Assembly: GCA_964565415.1 (NCBI GenBank)
Contig: CAZMEX010000038.1
Span: forward strand, 1-30,601
DNA: 30,601 nt
Reading direction: 5' to 3'
Source: JAIOSM01 sp964565415
Lineage (GTDB): Bacteria > Desulfobacterota > Desulfobacteria > Desulfobacterales > Desulfobacteraceae
Shown: one piece after another, positions 15,529 through 23,209 of the stretch
Position numbering within the stretch: position 1 is the stretch's first letter
Layout of the letters: each line of letters opens with the position of its first letter
The notes under the pieces: model-generated
Told to the model about the DNA's origin: nothing
Seen by the model: the letters and a program-made list of their open reading frames with translations, nothing else
The model's database searches: none
Made by a program: the position numbers and the translations under genes

Positions 15529-17610
15529 TTAAAGTGGTTTGATTGTTACAAAAGTATCATGATAAGCAGGACTTCCTCCAATTTTGTCTGATACATTCTC
15601 CTGCAGCACAGCATCAGAAAGCCCTTTGTTAAACGATCTTTTTGCACGTTTGGCTTCATGTCCATATCCATGGATCATATATACTGCCTCTGGATGAATC
15701 ATGTCTGTAACAAAAGCTTTTATCTGACCTTTTCCAACTGAAGAGGAGACTTCTACAACGTCATTGTTCTTAACTCCCAGCTCATCTGCCTTGGCAGTAT
15801 TAATCCATAAATAATTTTCACTCTCAATTTCATTTAAATAGGGAACATTTTGGGTGGAAACATGGGTATGAATTGCAGAACGTCCCACAACCAGCCTTAA
15901 TTTGCCATCTTTACGCAGAGGTATTGATTCATATTTCGGGAAAGATTCAAACCCTGCATCTTCAAGAAGTGATGATTTGAACTCAATTTTCCCCGAAGGG
16001 GTTTTAAAGGGCAGGTTATCTCTATCCCAGAAAATCTGGTCAGGTCCATAGGCAACAAAGCCTTTTTTCTCAAAATCTTTCATTGTAAAACCAGTGCCTT
16101 TAAGCTGCCACTTGACCAGCTCTTCCATGGTTTCATAGGGGAAATAGTCTCCAATGCCAAGTCGCTCACCAATTTTTTTTAAGATTATTGATCCATCCAT
16201 TGTGTCATATCGTGGTTCAACAGCCTTTGTCCTTAAAAACATCTGGGGCTTCAAGCCATTCATCTGCTGAATACAATCTGTTCTCTCAAGATAGGTTGAC
16301 TCCGGCAATATTACATCGGAGTACCAGGCAATATCTGAGTAGTTGATATCAATGGTTACAATGAGTTTGAGTTTATCCAGAGCTTTTTTTGTCAGGTTTG
16401 TATCAGCTATGGACATCAATGGATCAAGACGATAGGCAATAAGTGCTTGAATTGGATAGGGGTCTTCATTTAATATTGCATAGGGCAGTATCTGTCCGAC
16501 ACCATGACTTGGATCTGGCAGAGGAAAATCTTTGGTCCCGGCTTTATCAAATCTTGGTACTTTAATCTTTGGAAACTTTTGGCTGACAAGCTTTCTTGCA
16601 GCCTTACCTCCGACTTCTCCAGGTCCTTTTTTAAAGAAAATACCACCCTTTGCTTCTACACTGCCCATAAGGGCATTGAGCATCAGTATGGATCTTCTCA
16701 TATAGATTTCATTGGCGTGGCTGGCACCTCTATATCCATAGTGGAAAATCACCGAGGGTTTGTCTTTGCTGACTTCTCTTGCAAGGCTTATAATCTCGTC
16801 TGCTGCAATTCCAGTTTCCTTTTCAGCCCATTGCGGTGTATATGTCTCAACAAAATCTCTCAGCTCATTTAATCCGTGAACCCATTTTTCAACAAATCCT
16901 GCATCATAAAGCCTCTCTTTTAAAATCACATGCATCAGGGCATAGTTTAAGGCAAGGTCTGTTCCCGGTCGAACCATCCAGTATCGATGGGCTTTGGAAG
17001 CTGTGATATTTACCCTTGGATCAATGTAAGTAACCTTTGCACCTTTTTCCATTGCCTTCATAAGGGTGTTAACCTCTTTTAACGCCATGGATTCAAAAAT
17101 ATTTCTGCCGTAGAGAACTATGTGCTTTGTGTTCCCATAATTAACCCCCATCTGACCGTCAGTGTATCCAAACAAGGAGCGACATGCTGTATTGACTGAA
17201 CCTTTACAAAGAGCATCATGGGTAAAATGGTTTGGAGATTTTATTGCTTTTAAAAAGGTTTTGCTGACGTGGGTTGCAAGCTGTGCTCTTTCACCAAGAA
17301 CAACACTGTGCCCACCATCTTTATCTATGACCTCTTTTAACTTGTCTGCTACATAGTCCAGAGCTTCATCCCAGGAAGCCTTTTTCCAGTTTCCGGCTCC
17401 ACGTTTACCAACTCTGATGAGTGGTGACTGCACTCTCTGATCATCATAAAGCATGGATATGCCAGCTGACCCCCTTGGACAAAGACTGCCGTCTATACCT
17501 GCAACATGCTGGTTTCCTTCTATCCAGTCCACATGCCCATCTTTTACCTTAACTGTTATGGGACATCTGACAGAACACATGAAACATAAACTGAAAACTT
17601 CTTTATTCAT
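15529..17610 (-). CDS. cytoplasmic PhsA/PsrA-like molybdopterin oxidoreductase
   Basis: A 693-residue catalytic subunit of the DMSO-reductase superfamily. Cys9, 12, 16 and 44 (C-x2-C-x3-C-x27-CPRG) bind a [4Fe-4S] cluster. Cys135 (THDALCKGS) sits where the Mo/W ligand is expected. The C-terminal molybdopterin-binding domain (about 575-690) ends with the GYGHEAKRAKRSF stretch typical of the thiosulfate/polysulfide reductase branch. Unlike PhsA and PsrA it starts directly at the cluster motif and has no Tat signal, so it should stay in the cytoplasm. AAAGGAGG precedes the ATG. It is the first gene of the operon, about 45 bases from the predicted start of a sigma54 promoter. The substrate is unknown; thiosulfate, polysulfide or a related compound is the family-based guess, and an acetylene-hydratase-like reaction cannot be excluded. 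Confidence 0.9.
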   Translation of the reverse strand: MNKEVFSLCFMCSVRCPITVKVKDGHVDWIEGNQHVAGIDGSLCPRGSAGISMLYDDQRVQSPLIRVGKRGAGNWKKASWDEALDYVADKLKEVIDKDGGHSVVLGERAQLATHVSKTFLKAIKSPNHFTHDALCKGSVNTACRSLFGYTDGQMGVNYGNTKHIVLYGRNIFESMALKEVNTLMKAMEKGAKVTYIDPRVNITASKAHRYWMVRPGTDLALNYALMHVILKERLYDAGFVEKWVHGLNELRDFVETYTPQWAEKETGIAADEIISLAREVSKDKPSVIFHYGYRGASHANEIYMRRSILMLNALMGSVEAKGGIFFKKGPGEVGGKAARKLVSQKFPKIKVPRFDKAGTKDFPLPDPSHGVGQILPYAILNEDPYPIQALIAYRLDPLMSIADTNLTKKALDKLKLIVTIDINYSDIAWYSDVILPESTYLERTDCIQQMNGLKPQMFLRTKAVEPRYDTMDGSIILKKIGERLGIGDYFPYETMEELVKWQLKGTGFTMKDFEKKGFVAYGPDQIFWDRDNLPFKTPSGKIEFKSSLLEDAGFESFPKYESIPLRKDGKLRLVVGRSAIHTHVSTQNVPYLNEIESENYLWINTAKADELGVKNNDVVEVSSSVGKGQIKAFVTDMIHPEAVYMIHGYGHEAKRAKRSFNKGLSDAVLQENVSDKIGGSPAYHDTFVTIKPL

Positions 17611-17666
17611 AATTTATTGCCTCCTTTAGCAACTTATATTTCTTAAACAATTCCACCCATCTACAT

Positions 17667-17682
17667 AGCCATAAACGTGCCA
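17667..17682 (-). promoter_or_regulatory. sigma54 (-24/-12) promoter of the molybdoenzyme operon
   Basis: Read on the minus strand the site is TGGCACGTTTATGGCT. The -24 element matches the consensus TGGCACG completely, the GG and GC pairs are exactly 10 bases apart, and the -12 element differs from TTGC by one base. Transcription would start near 17656, leaving about 45 bases of leader before the ATG at 17610. An enhancer-binding activator would be required. Confidence 0.72.
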
Positions 17683-17760
17683 TTTATAATTTGGGGCCAA
17701 TAATTTTTTAAAATAAAGACTAACCATCTGAAATTGATACTATTTTAAGCTTAAACTATT

Positions 17761-17795
17761 TTTTGATTAATTAAATTTTGATTAATTAAATTTTG
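17761..17795. repeat. 15-base tandem repeat, 2.3 copies
   Basis: The unit TTTTGATTAATTAAA is repeated exactly twice and followed by TTTTG. Each unit contains the palindrome TTAATTAA. It lies about 105-140 bases upstream of the predicted sigma54 start site, where activator or IHF-like bending sites are usual. The repeat is seen directly; a binding role is inferred. Confidence 0.75.
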
Positions 17796-17893
17796 TATTG
17801 TAATCATGCTGTGTTTTACCTTAAGACCCTTGGAAATACATTAATGCCAGCGGTTTCAAGGTTGATTTTTTGTGGTAATATTAAACAGCGTGC

Positions 17894-17930
17894 TGCAATA
17901 AAAATATTGCGGTGCAATATTTTTATTGCA
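17894..17930. promoter_or_regulatory. perfect 17-bp inverted repeat made of two GCAATA-N4-TATTGC palindromes
   Basis: Left arm TGCAATAAAAATATTGC (17894-17910), loop GGT, right arm GCAATATTTTTATTGCA (17914-17930). Each arm is itself an inverted repeat, GCAATA-N4-TATTGC, so the element can be read as two adjacent operator sites for a dimeric regulator. It lies about 240-275 bases upstream of the predicted sigma54 start and 120 bases before the CBS gene. A weak sigma70-like pair for the CBS gene (TTGCGG, 18 bases, TAAAAT) would overlap it, so it could control both directions. There is no U tract after it, arguing against a terminator. Confidence 0.65.
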
Positions 17931-18049
17931 TAAAATTCAAATTGGTTTGAGCTGTATTATTATCTAAGGTGTTGCAATGGAGAAACAAATAGTTTAAATG
18001 TAATATTCATGTAATTATTTCTGGGTTAATCCTTTTCAGGGAGGCAATC

Positions 18050-18511
18050 ATGAAGACATTTGTTAAAGATATTATGGTTACTGAGTTTGATACTATTCGT
18101 GCAGATGAGCCTGTTGAAAAAGCAATTAAAATGATTTTGCATGGCAAAATCAGAGAAACCGGTGATAAAACCACTAGTCTCATGGTGCTTGATAAAGTTA
18201 TGATGTTTGTTGGAATAATAACAATGGCTGATATTCTTTACCATTTACGTCCCTCTTTTTTAAATCATGGGATAAAAGGTGAAGAGGTAGCCTGGACTGA
18301 TCAGTTTGATCGATCCATGAAAGATCTTAAAGAAAAACAGGTAAGACAGCTTATGAGCAGTAATATTGTAGGCTCAACCGTTGATGAACATCTCATGGTT
18401 ATTTTAGATCGTATGGTAAAAAACAGATACCACAGACTTCCGGTTTTGGAAGGCGGTAAACCCATTGGTGTCGTGTATATCGGTGATATCTACTACCATT
18501 TTTTTTCATAA
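18050..18511 (+). CDS. CBS-domain pair protein
   Basis: A 153-residue protein with two CBS motifs: one at about 5-65 (VKDIMVTEFDTIRADEPVEKA) and one at about 97-152 (VRQLMSSNIVGSTVDEH, then RYHRLPVLEGGKPIGVVYIGDI). The first motif is stretched by an insertion of about 20 residues before its last strand. A very good ribosome-binding site (AGGGAGG) precedes the ATG. It is transcribed away from the molybdoenzyme operon from a shared 439-base control region and is followed after 21 bases by the secreted SGNH-like protein gene. An adenine-nucleotide or other ligand-sensing role is expected from the family; the partner is unknown. It is distinct in sequence from the CBS protein inside the redox operon. 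Confidence 0.9.
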   Translation: MKTFVKDIMVTEFDTIRADEPVEKAIKMILHGKIRETGDKTTSLMVLDKVMMFVGIITMADILYHLRPSFLNHGIKGEEVAWTDQFDRSMKDLKEKQVRQLMSSNIVGSTVDEHLMVILDRMVKNRYHRLPVLEGGKPIGVVYIGDIYYHFFS

Positions 18512-18532
18512 AAAAATAGACGGGGTATTAAA

Positions 18533-20143
18533 ATGAAAATAGTAAAATTAATTTTTTTGACTATCCTTACAATTGTAATCAATTCAGTTGTCTCAAATGC
18601 AGATTATAAAATATTGATCGATCATACATGCACCAACCTTTCAAAAATTCCCAATTCTGCCATAATCACAGCAAAATCAAATCTTCATATTGCATACCAG
18701 CATACCTCCCATGGCAGCCAGCTAATCACTGGAATGAATGCCCTGAAATCCTATCCTGATTTTGGAAACAAATATGCATGGTCTGACAATGGTTCAAGTG
18801 GTCTTGATCTGGATGATTACGGTATCCCCGGTGAAGTGAATGATTTAAGTGCTGGAGATTATATAGATTCCCATGGGGTCACACCATGGGTAACCTCTAC
18901 AAGATTATTCCTTGACAAGGCTTCCAACAGCCACATCAATGTAATTGTATGGTCATGGTGCAGCATCAATGGCCATGATATCCAAAGATATGTTACTAAT
19001 ATGGAAATCTTGATCAGTGAGTATGGTAGAGGCGGCAGCAAGGTCTCGCCAACTCGCCCACCAGTTGATTTTGTCTTTATGACCGGACATGCTGAAGGAG
19101 AAGGAATAGACCTCACACCAGGCAGTGTACACTACAATAATGAGAGGGTCCGGGCACACTGTAGAACCAACAATAGAATTTTATATGATTTTGCTGATAT
19201 TGAAGCCTATGACCCTGGCAATCCAAACACTCCTGAAAACCCTGGCTACCATTATTTCTGGGATCAAAATATGAATGATAACCTTGATTATTCAGGGGGG
19301 AATTGGGCAACTGAATGGCTGGCACGTTACCCAACAGCAGAATCTGCAAAACTCACCACAGGGGCGGGAGTTCCCGGATATAGGGGATGCTCTGGATGTG
19401 CACACTCTTCCAGCCCTTCTTCAGCAAATCTCAATTGTGTATTAAAGGGAAGAGCTGCTTTTTGGTTATGGGCAAGGCTTGCCGGCTGGAACTCTTTTTC
19501 AGCTAATTATAATTATTATGTGCCTGTTTTTAAACCTCAACCTGCCTATTGGTCAGGTTTTGGAATAGCAAATTTAAATGGATCAACCAGCTCCTCAGTT
19601 ATAGCAAAAGTTTACAATTCAAATGGAATAATAATGGAAACAAGCTCTGTAACCATACCTGCCAGCGGTCAAACCAGTTTTATTATTGGTGCCAGATCAA
19701 CAAATAGCGGCTGGATTAAAATTTCTTCAGATAAAAAGCTTGCAGGGTTAAACTTCCTTGGTAAATATAACAGCTCGGATTACTATATTGCAGATGTGCC
19801 ATTTACAGATGTTCTTTCAACCTTATTGATTATTCCCCATGTGGCCCAGAATTCAATCTGGGAGACTATTATTTGTGTTGCAAACCCAAACGCTTCTGCA
19901 ACAACAGCCATATTTACATATAAAAGCCCGGGCGGGACAGCTTTTCCTCCATACTCCACACCAATCGCAGCAAACGGGAGTAAACAAATTCTTTCAAGCA
20001 TTATTACAGGCGGCAGTTCGCTAGAAGGCGGAACTGTGACTATTTCGTCTTCCCAGGGGCTTGCTGCCTTTGCTCTATATAACAACTTGAAAACAGGGAA
20101 TTATAGTTATGCCGGGATTAATGCTGTGGATATATCAAAATAA
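18533..20143 (+). CDS. secreted SGNH-hydrolase-like protein with duplicated C-terminal beta domain
   Basis: A 536-residue exported protein. A signal peptide (1-23, ending VSNA) precedes a domain (about 24-320) with motifs recalling SGNH/GDSL esterases: YQHTSHGSQ at 56-63, VIVWSWCSING near 138, FVFMTGHAEGE at 180-190 and a His-bearing GYHYFWDQN near 238. It ends in a CSGC pair and CVLKGRAAFWLWARLAGW. I cannot assign catalytic residues with confidence. Residues about 328-530 are two related beta-rich repeats (first beginning VPVFKPQPAYW, second beginning IPHVAQNSIWE), each with a strand-turn-strand pattern ending in an LAGLNFLG or LAAFALYN motif; these probably bind surface or carbohydrate ligands. 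It follows the CBS gene by 21 bases, likely in one transcript. A substrate such as an ester-modified polysaccharide is speculation. Confidence 0.82.
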   Translation: MKIVKLIFLTILTIVINSVVSNADYKILIDHTCTNLSKIPNSAIITAKSNLHIAYQHTSHGSQLITGMNALKSYPDFGNKYAWSDNGSSGLDLDDYGIPGEVNDLSAGDYIDSHGVTPWVTSTRLFLDKASNSHINVIVWSWCSINGHDIQRYVTNMEILISEYGRGGSKVSPTRPPVDFVFMTGHAEGEGIDLTPGSVHYNNERVRAHCRTNNRILYDFADIEAYDPGNPNTPENPGYHYFWDQNMNDNLDYSGGNWATEWLARYPTAESAKLTTGAGVPGYRGCSGCAHSSSPSSANLNCVLKGRAAFWLWARLAGWNSFSANYNYYVPVFKPQPAYWSGFGIANLNGSTSSSVIAKVYNSNGIIMETSSVTIPASGQTSFIIGARSTNSGWIKISSDKKLAGLNFLGKYNSSDYYIADVPFTDVLSTLLIIPHVAQNSIWETIICVANPNASATTAIFTYKSPGGTAFPPYSTPIAANGSKQILSSIITGGSSLEGGTVTISSSQGLAAFALYNNLKTGNYSYAGINAVDISK

Positions 20144-20218
20144 TCAAAAAAACTGTGCCTAGCAGTGTTGTAAACTTAATATTTGATTTTCACTCTTGGG
20201 CAGAGTAGTATTACTCTT

Positions 20219-23209
20219 ATGGAAAACAGTGAAAATAACAACCTAGACAGTTACGATCCTTTTTTTAAAATTTATCATGACTTGATGAAGGAAAAAGTTG
20301 AAGATATCCTTCTTGTCTCATGCCCCTATGATGCTTTTATTATGGAGGAGGAGGGGAGACTTGCAACCAGAATCATTAATGAGTATCGCGGGTTGAATTT
20401 GTCCAGACCTCCAAAGTTGTCCTGGGTATCATCTGCTGACAAGGCATTTGAAAAATTATCTGAAAAAAAGTTTGACCTGGTTATTGCCATGCCAAGCCTG
20501 GATGATGTGAGTGTTTATGAGTTTGCAGGTCAGGTAAAAGAGATGTATCCTGATCTTTCATTTTATCTGCTTGTACATAACACCTGTAATATTCATAATT
20601 ATCTGGATCGAAAAGATGAAGGCTCCATTGACAGAATATATGTGTGGGGCGGGAATGCTGACTTGCTCCTTGCCATTATAAAAAACCTTGAAGATCAGAT
20701 GAATGTAGAGTTTGATACAAAAAACGCCAATGTGCGGGTAATAATTATGGTTGAAGACTCGCCTTATCACTTTTCTGCATTTTTGCCTGTTTTATATAAA
20801 CAGATTGTGGCACAGACCCAGGCAGTTATTGACGAATCTTTGAATGAGGATCACAGGCTTTTGCAAATGAGAGGTCGTCCAAGGGTTCTTGTGGCACAAA
20901 CCTACGAAGAGGCTTTAACACTTTATGAAAAATACAAGCCATATCTGCTGAGTGTTTTTTCTGATATGAGGTTCCCAAGAAAAGGAATACCTGATGTTAA
21001 AGCAGGATATGATCTTTTAAAGAAAATAAAACAGGAGAATCCAAATCTGCCGCTTTTGGCTTTAAGTACTGAAGAACAATTGAAGGATGAAATTACAGCG
21101 ATCCCGGCAGTTTTTATAAATAAGAATTCTTTAAATTTGCATGATAAAATCCATAAATTTTTTATAAAATCTCTGGGGTTTGGTGATTTTATATTTACAA
21201 TGCCGGATGGTAAAAAAATAGCAAGCGCTGGAGATTTGCGGACAATTGAAAAACTTTTACCTGATATCCCAGATGCATCAATTGTGTTCCATGCTGAGAA
21301 CAATGACTTTTCAAGATGGTTTATGGCAAGATCTGAAATAAAGCTTGCTTTAAAATTAAGACCGTACAAAATTAAAGATTTCCCCATAGTCAGCGAAATG
21401 AGACAATTTTTAATTGAGACTATCAGGGAGAGAAGAAAAGGAAGCCGACAGGGCGTTGTTATAGACTTTAACACTGATCATCAGTTTGATTCAGACACAA
21501 CCTTTATAAAAATCGGAAAAGGCTCCCTTGGCGGCAAGGCAAGAGGACTTGCCTTTATGGCATCTCAGCTTAAAAAAAGCTTTTCCTTAAATGAGAAATT
21601 TGCTGATATTGAGTTTACTATTCCAAGAACCCTTGTAATTACAACCGAAGGCTTTAAATCCTTTGTTACAAATAATAACCTTGCTGTATTGATAGAAGAA
21701 TCCAGGCAATATGAAGATGAGGAGATTATTAAGCAGTTTTTAGCTGGAAAAATGCCGGAATGGCTCGAAAGCAAGTTAAAAACATATTTGGAGTATGCGA
21801 AATTTCCCATTGCAGTCCGTTCTTCAAGTTTGTTTGAAGATGCCCATTACCAGCCGTTTGCAGGGCTATATCGTACTTATATGCTGCCCAACAGCGACCC
21901 TGATTTTAATGAACGTTTTAATAGACTTCTCAAGGCTGTAAAGCTTGTGTATGCATCAACCTATTTAAAAGCACCAAAATCATATGCAAAAAGCACAATG
22001 CATAGAATTGAAGATGAGGAGATGGGCGTGGTTCTTCAGGAATTGATTGGCTCCCGCCATGAAAATTATTTTTATCCCGGGATTTCCGGAGTGGCACAAT
22101 CATATAATTTTTATCCCATTGCAAGCTTAAAAGCAGAAGATGGTATTTCATATATAGCCCTGGGACTTGGAAAAATTGTAATGGAGGGAGGAAAAACCGT
22201 TCGCTTTTGCCCAAAGCAGCCTCAACTTCTTCCCCAGTTCTCCACAGTTGATGATATTTTAAAAAATGCCCAGACTTTTTTCTATGCATTAAAGACAGAT
22301 AAACCCGATGATGATCGTATTTTTTCAGATAATTTTGATGATGATCCTTTTATTGTAAAAATCGATATCAGTGATGCATCAAATCATCCAATAGTTCGGT
22401 CTCTTTCCTCTACGTATTATCCAGAAGACAATAGAATAAGAGATTCATTCTCCAAATCAGGATTTCCTGTGTTAACATTTGCAGCTGTTTTGAAATATCA
22501 AAATTTCCCCCTGGCTGAAATATTAGATGAGATCACCCAGATTGGCAGTAAATGGATGGGTACTTCCATTGAAATAGAGTTTGCAGTTAATTTAGCATCT
22601 GAAGGAAAAAAAGCTGAATTTTCTCTGTTGCAGATCAGACCCATGGGAAGATACAGACAGAACATGGATATAGTCATTAAAAAAGAGGATATTGGTGATG
22701 CTTTTTGTTTTTCAACAATGTCCCTTGGCAATGGTGATTATGAAGATATCTTTGATATAATATATGTTGACCCTGAAAAATTTGACTCGGTTAAGACCAT
22801 TGAGGTTGCAGCCCAGATCAATAAGTTAAATGCAAAATTCAATAAACAGGAGAGGAAATATGTATTGATTGGTCCGGGCAGATGGGGTTCCTCAGACAGA
22901 TGGCTTGGAATACCAGTCTCCTGGAATGACATCTCCAATGTTGGTGTTATGGTGGAAACCACCATAGAAAGCATCAAAGCTGATCCTTCCCAAGGGTCCC
23001 ATTTCTTTCAAAATATTACATCCCTTGGCATAAGTTATATTACTGTGCTTGATAAAGGAGAAGATTTTATTGACTATAAATGGCTTAAATCACAGCCATC
23101 AGAAAATGAGACTGAATTTTTAAGACATATACGTTTTAAAACAGCAATAAAAATACTTGTAGATGGAAAAACATCCCAGGCAGTAATAAAAAGGCTGGGC
23201 AATGATTAA
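20219..23209 (+). CDS. receiver-like domains fused to a PEP/pyruvate-binding (PPDK N-terminal) ATP-grasp domain
   Basis: A protein of about 996 residues. I take the ATG at 20219; an in-frame TTG at 20183 would add 12 residues, and neither has a clear ribosome-binding site. Residues about 29-118 look like a receiver fold without a phospho-acceptor (VIAMPSLDD in place of the Asp strand). Residues about 173-318 form a second receiver with acidic VEDSP, Asp249 (SVFSDMRFP) and a possible Lys (FINKNS). A linker with NNDFSRWFMARSE leads into the PPDK/PEP-synthase N-terminal domain (about 425 to the end) with GKGSLGGKARGL and VRSSSLFEDAHYQPFAG. The phosphohistidine swivel domain and the TIM barrel of real PEP synthases are missing, so it is unlikely to complete that reaction alone. 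It starts the signalling operon. Confidence 0.88.
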   Translation: MENSENNNLDSYDPFFKIYHDLMKEKVEDILLVSCPYDAFIMEEEGRLATRIINEYRGLNLSRPPKLSWVSSADKAFEKLSEKKFDLVIAMPSLDDVSVYEFAGQVKEMYPDLSFYLLVHNTCNIHNYLDRKDEGSIDRIYVWGGNADLLLAIIKNLEDQMNVEFDTKNANVRVIIMVEDSPYHFSAFLPVLYKQIVAQTQAVIDESLNEDHRLLQMRGRPRVLVAQTYEEALTLYEKYKPYLLSVFSDMRFPRKGIPDVKAGYDLLKKIKQENPNLPLLALSTEEQLKDEITAIPAVFINKNSLNLHDKIHKFFIKSLGFGDFIFTMPDGKKIASAGDLRTIEKLLPDIPDASIVFHAENNDFSRWFMARSEIKLALKLRPYKIKDFPIVSEMRQFLIETIRERRKGSRQGVVIDFNTDHQFDSDTTFIKIGKGSLGGKARGLAFMASQLKKSFSLNEKFADIEFTIPRTLVITTEGFKSFVTNNNLAVLIEESRQYEDEEIIKQFLAGKMPEWLESKLKTYLEYAKFPIAVRSSSLFEDAHYQPFAGLYRTYMLPNSDPDFNERFNRLLKAVKLVYASTYLKAPKSYAKSTMHRIEDEEMGVVLQELIGSRHENYFYPGISGVAQSYNFYPIASLKAEDGISYIALGLGKIVMEGGKTVRFCPKQPQLLPQFSTVDDILKNAQTFFYALKTDKPDDDRIFSDNFDDDPFIVKIDISDASNHPIVRSLSSTYYPEDNRIRDSFSKSGFPVLTFAAVLKYQNFPLAEILDEITQIGSKWMGTSIEIEFAVNLASEGKKAEFSLLQIRPMGRYRQNMDIVIKKEDIGDAFCFSTMSLGNGDYEDIFDIIYVDPEKFDSVKTIEVAAQINKLNAKFNKQERKYVLIGPGRWGSSDRWLGIPVSWNDISNVGVMVETTIESIKADPSQGSHFFQNITSLGISYITVLDKGEDFIDYKWLKSQPSENETEFLRHIRFKTAIKILVDGKTSQAVIKRLGND

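Larger units (their letters stand above)
17611..18049. other. divergent control region between the molybdoenzyme operon and the CBS gene
   Basis: These 439 bases hold no gene. From left to right: the ribosome-binding site of the molybdoenzyme gene, a sigma54-type promoter (17667-17682), a 12-base palindrome TTTAAGCTTAAA (17744-17755), a 15-base tandem repeat (17761-17795), a perfect inverted repeat (17894-17930), and the strong ribosome-binding site (AGGGAGG) of the plus-strand CBS gene. The order promoter, AT-rich middle, distal dyads is that of a sigma54 promoter served by an enhancer-binding protein from upstream sites. Confidence 0.75.

Noticed and set aside
15529..17610. Naming the molybdoenzyme phsA
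   Set aside because: Family membership is clear, but the missing Tat signal and different partner subunits make a thiosulfate reductase name unsafe.
17761..17795. FNR-type box in the tandem repeat
   Set aside because: Only the half site TTGAT matches; the partner half reads TTAAA rather than ATCAA.
17894..17930. Reading the perfect inverted repeat as a Rho-independent terminator
   Set aside because: The stem is AT-rich, no U tract follows on either strand, and it lies between divergent genes where no transcript needs to end.
20183..20218. TTG start extending the PEP/pyruvate-binding protein by 12 residues
   Set aside because: No ribosome-binding site, a rare start codon, and an ATG available at 20219. 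The choice remains uncertain, as the ATG also lacks a clear site.
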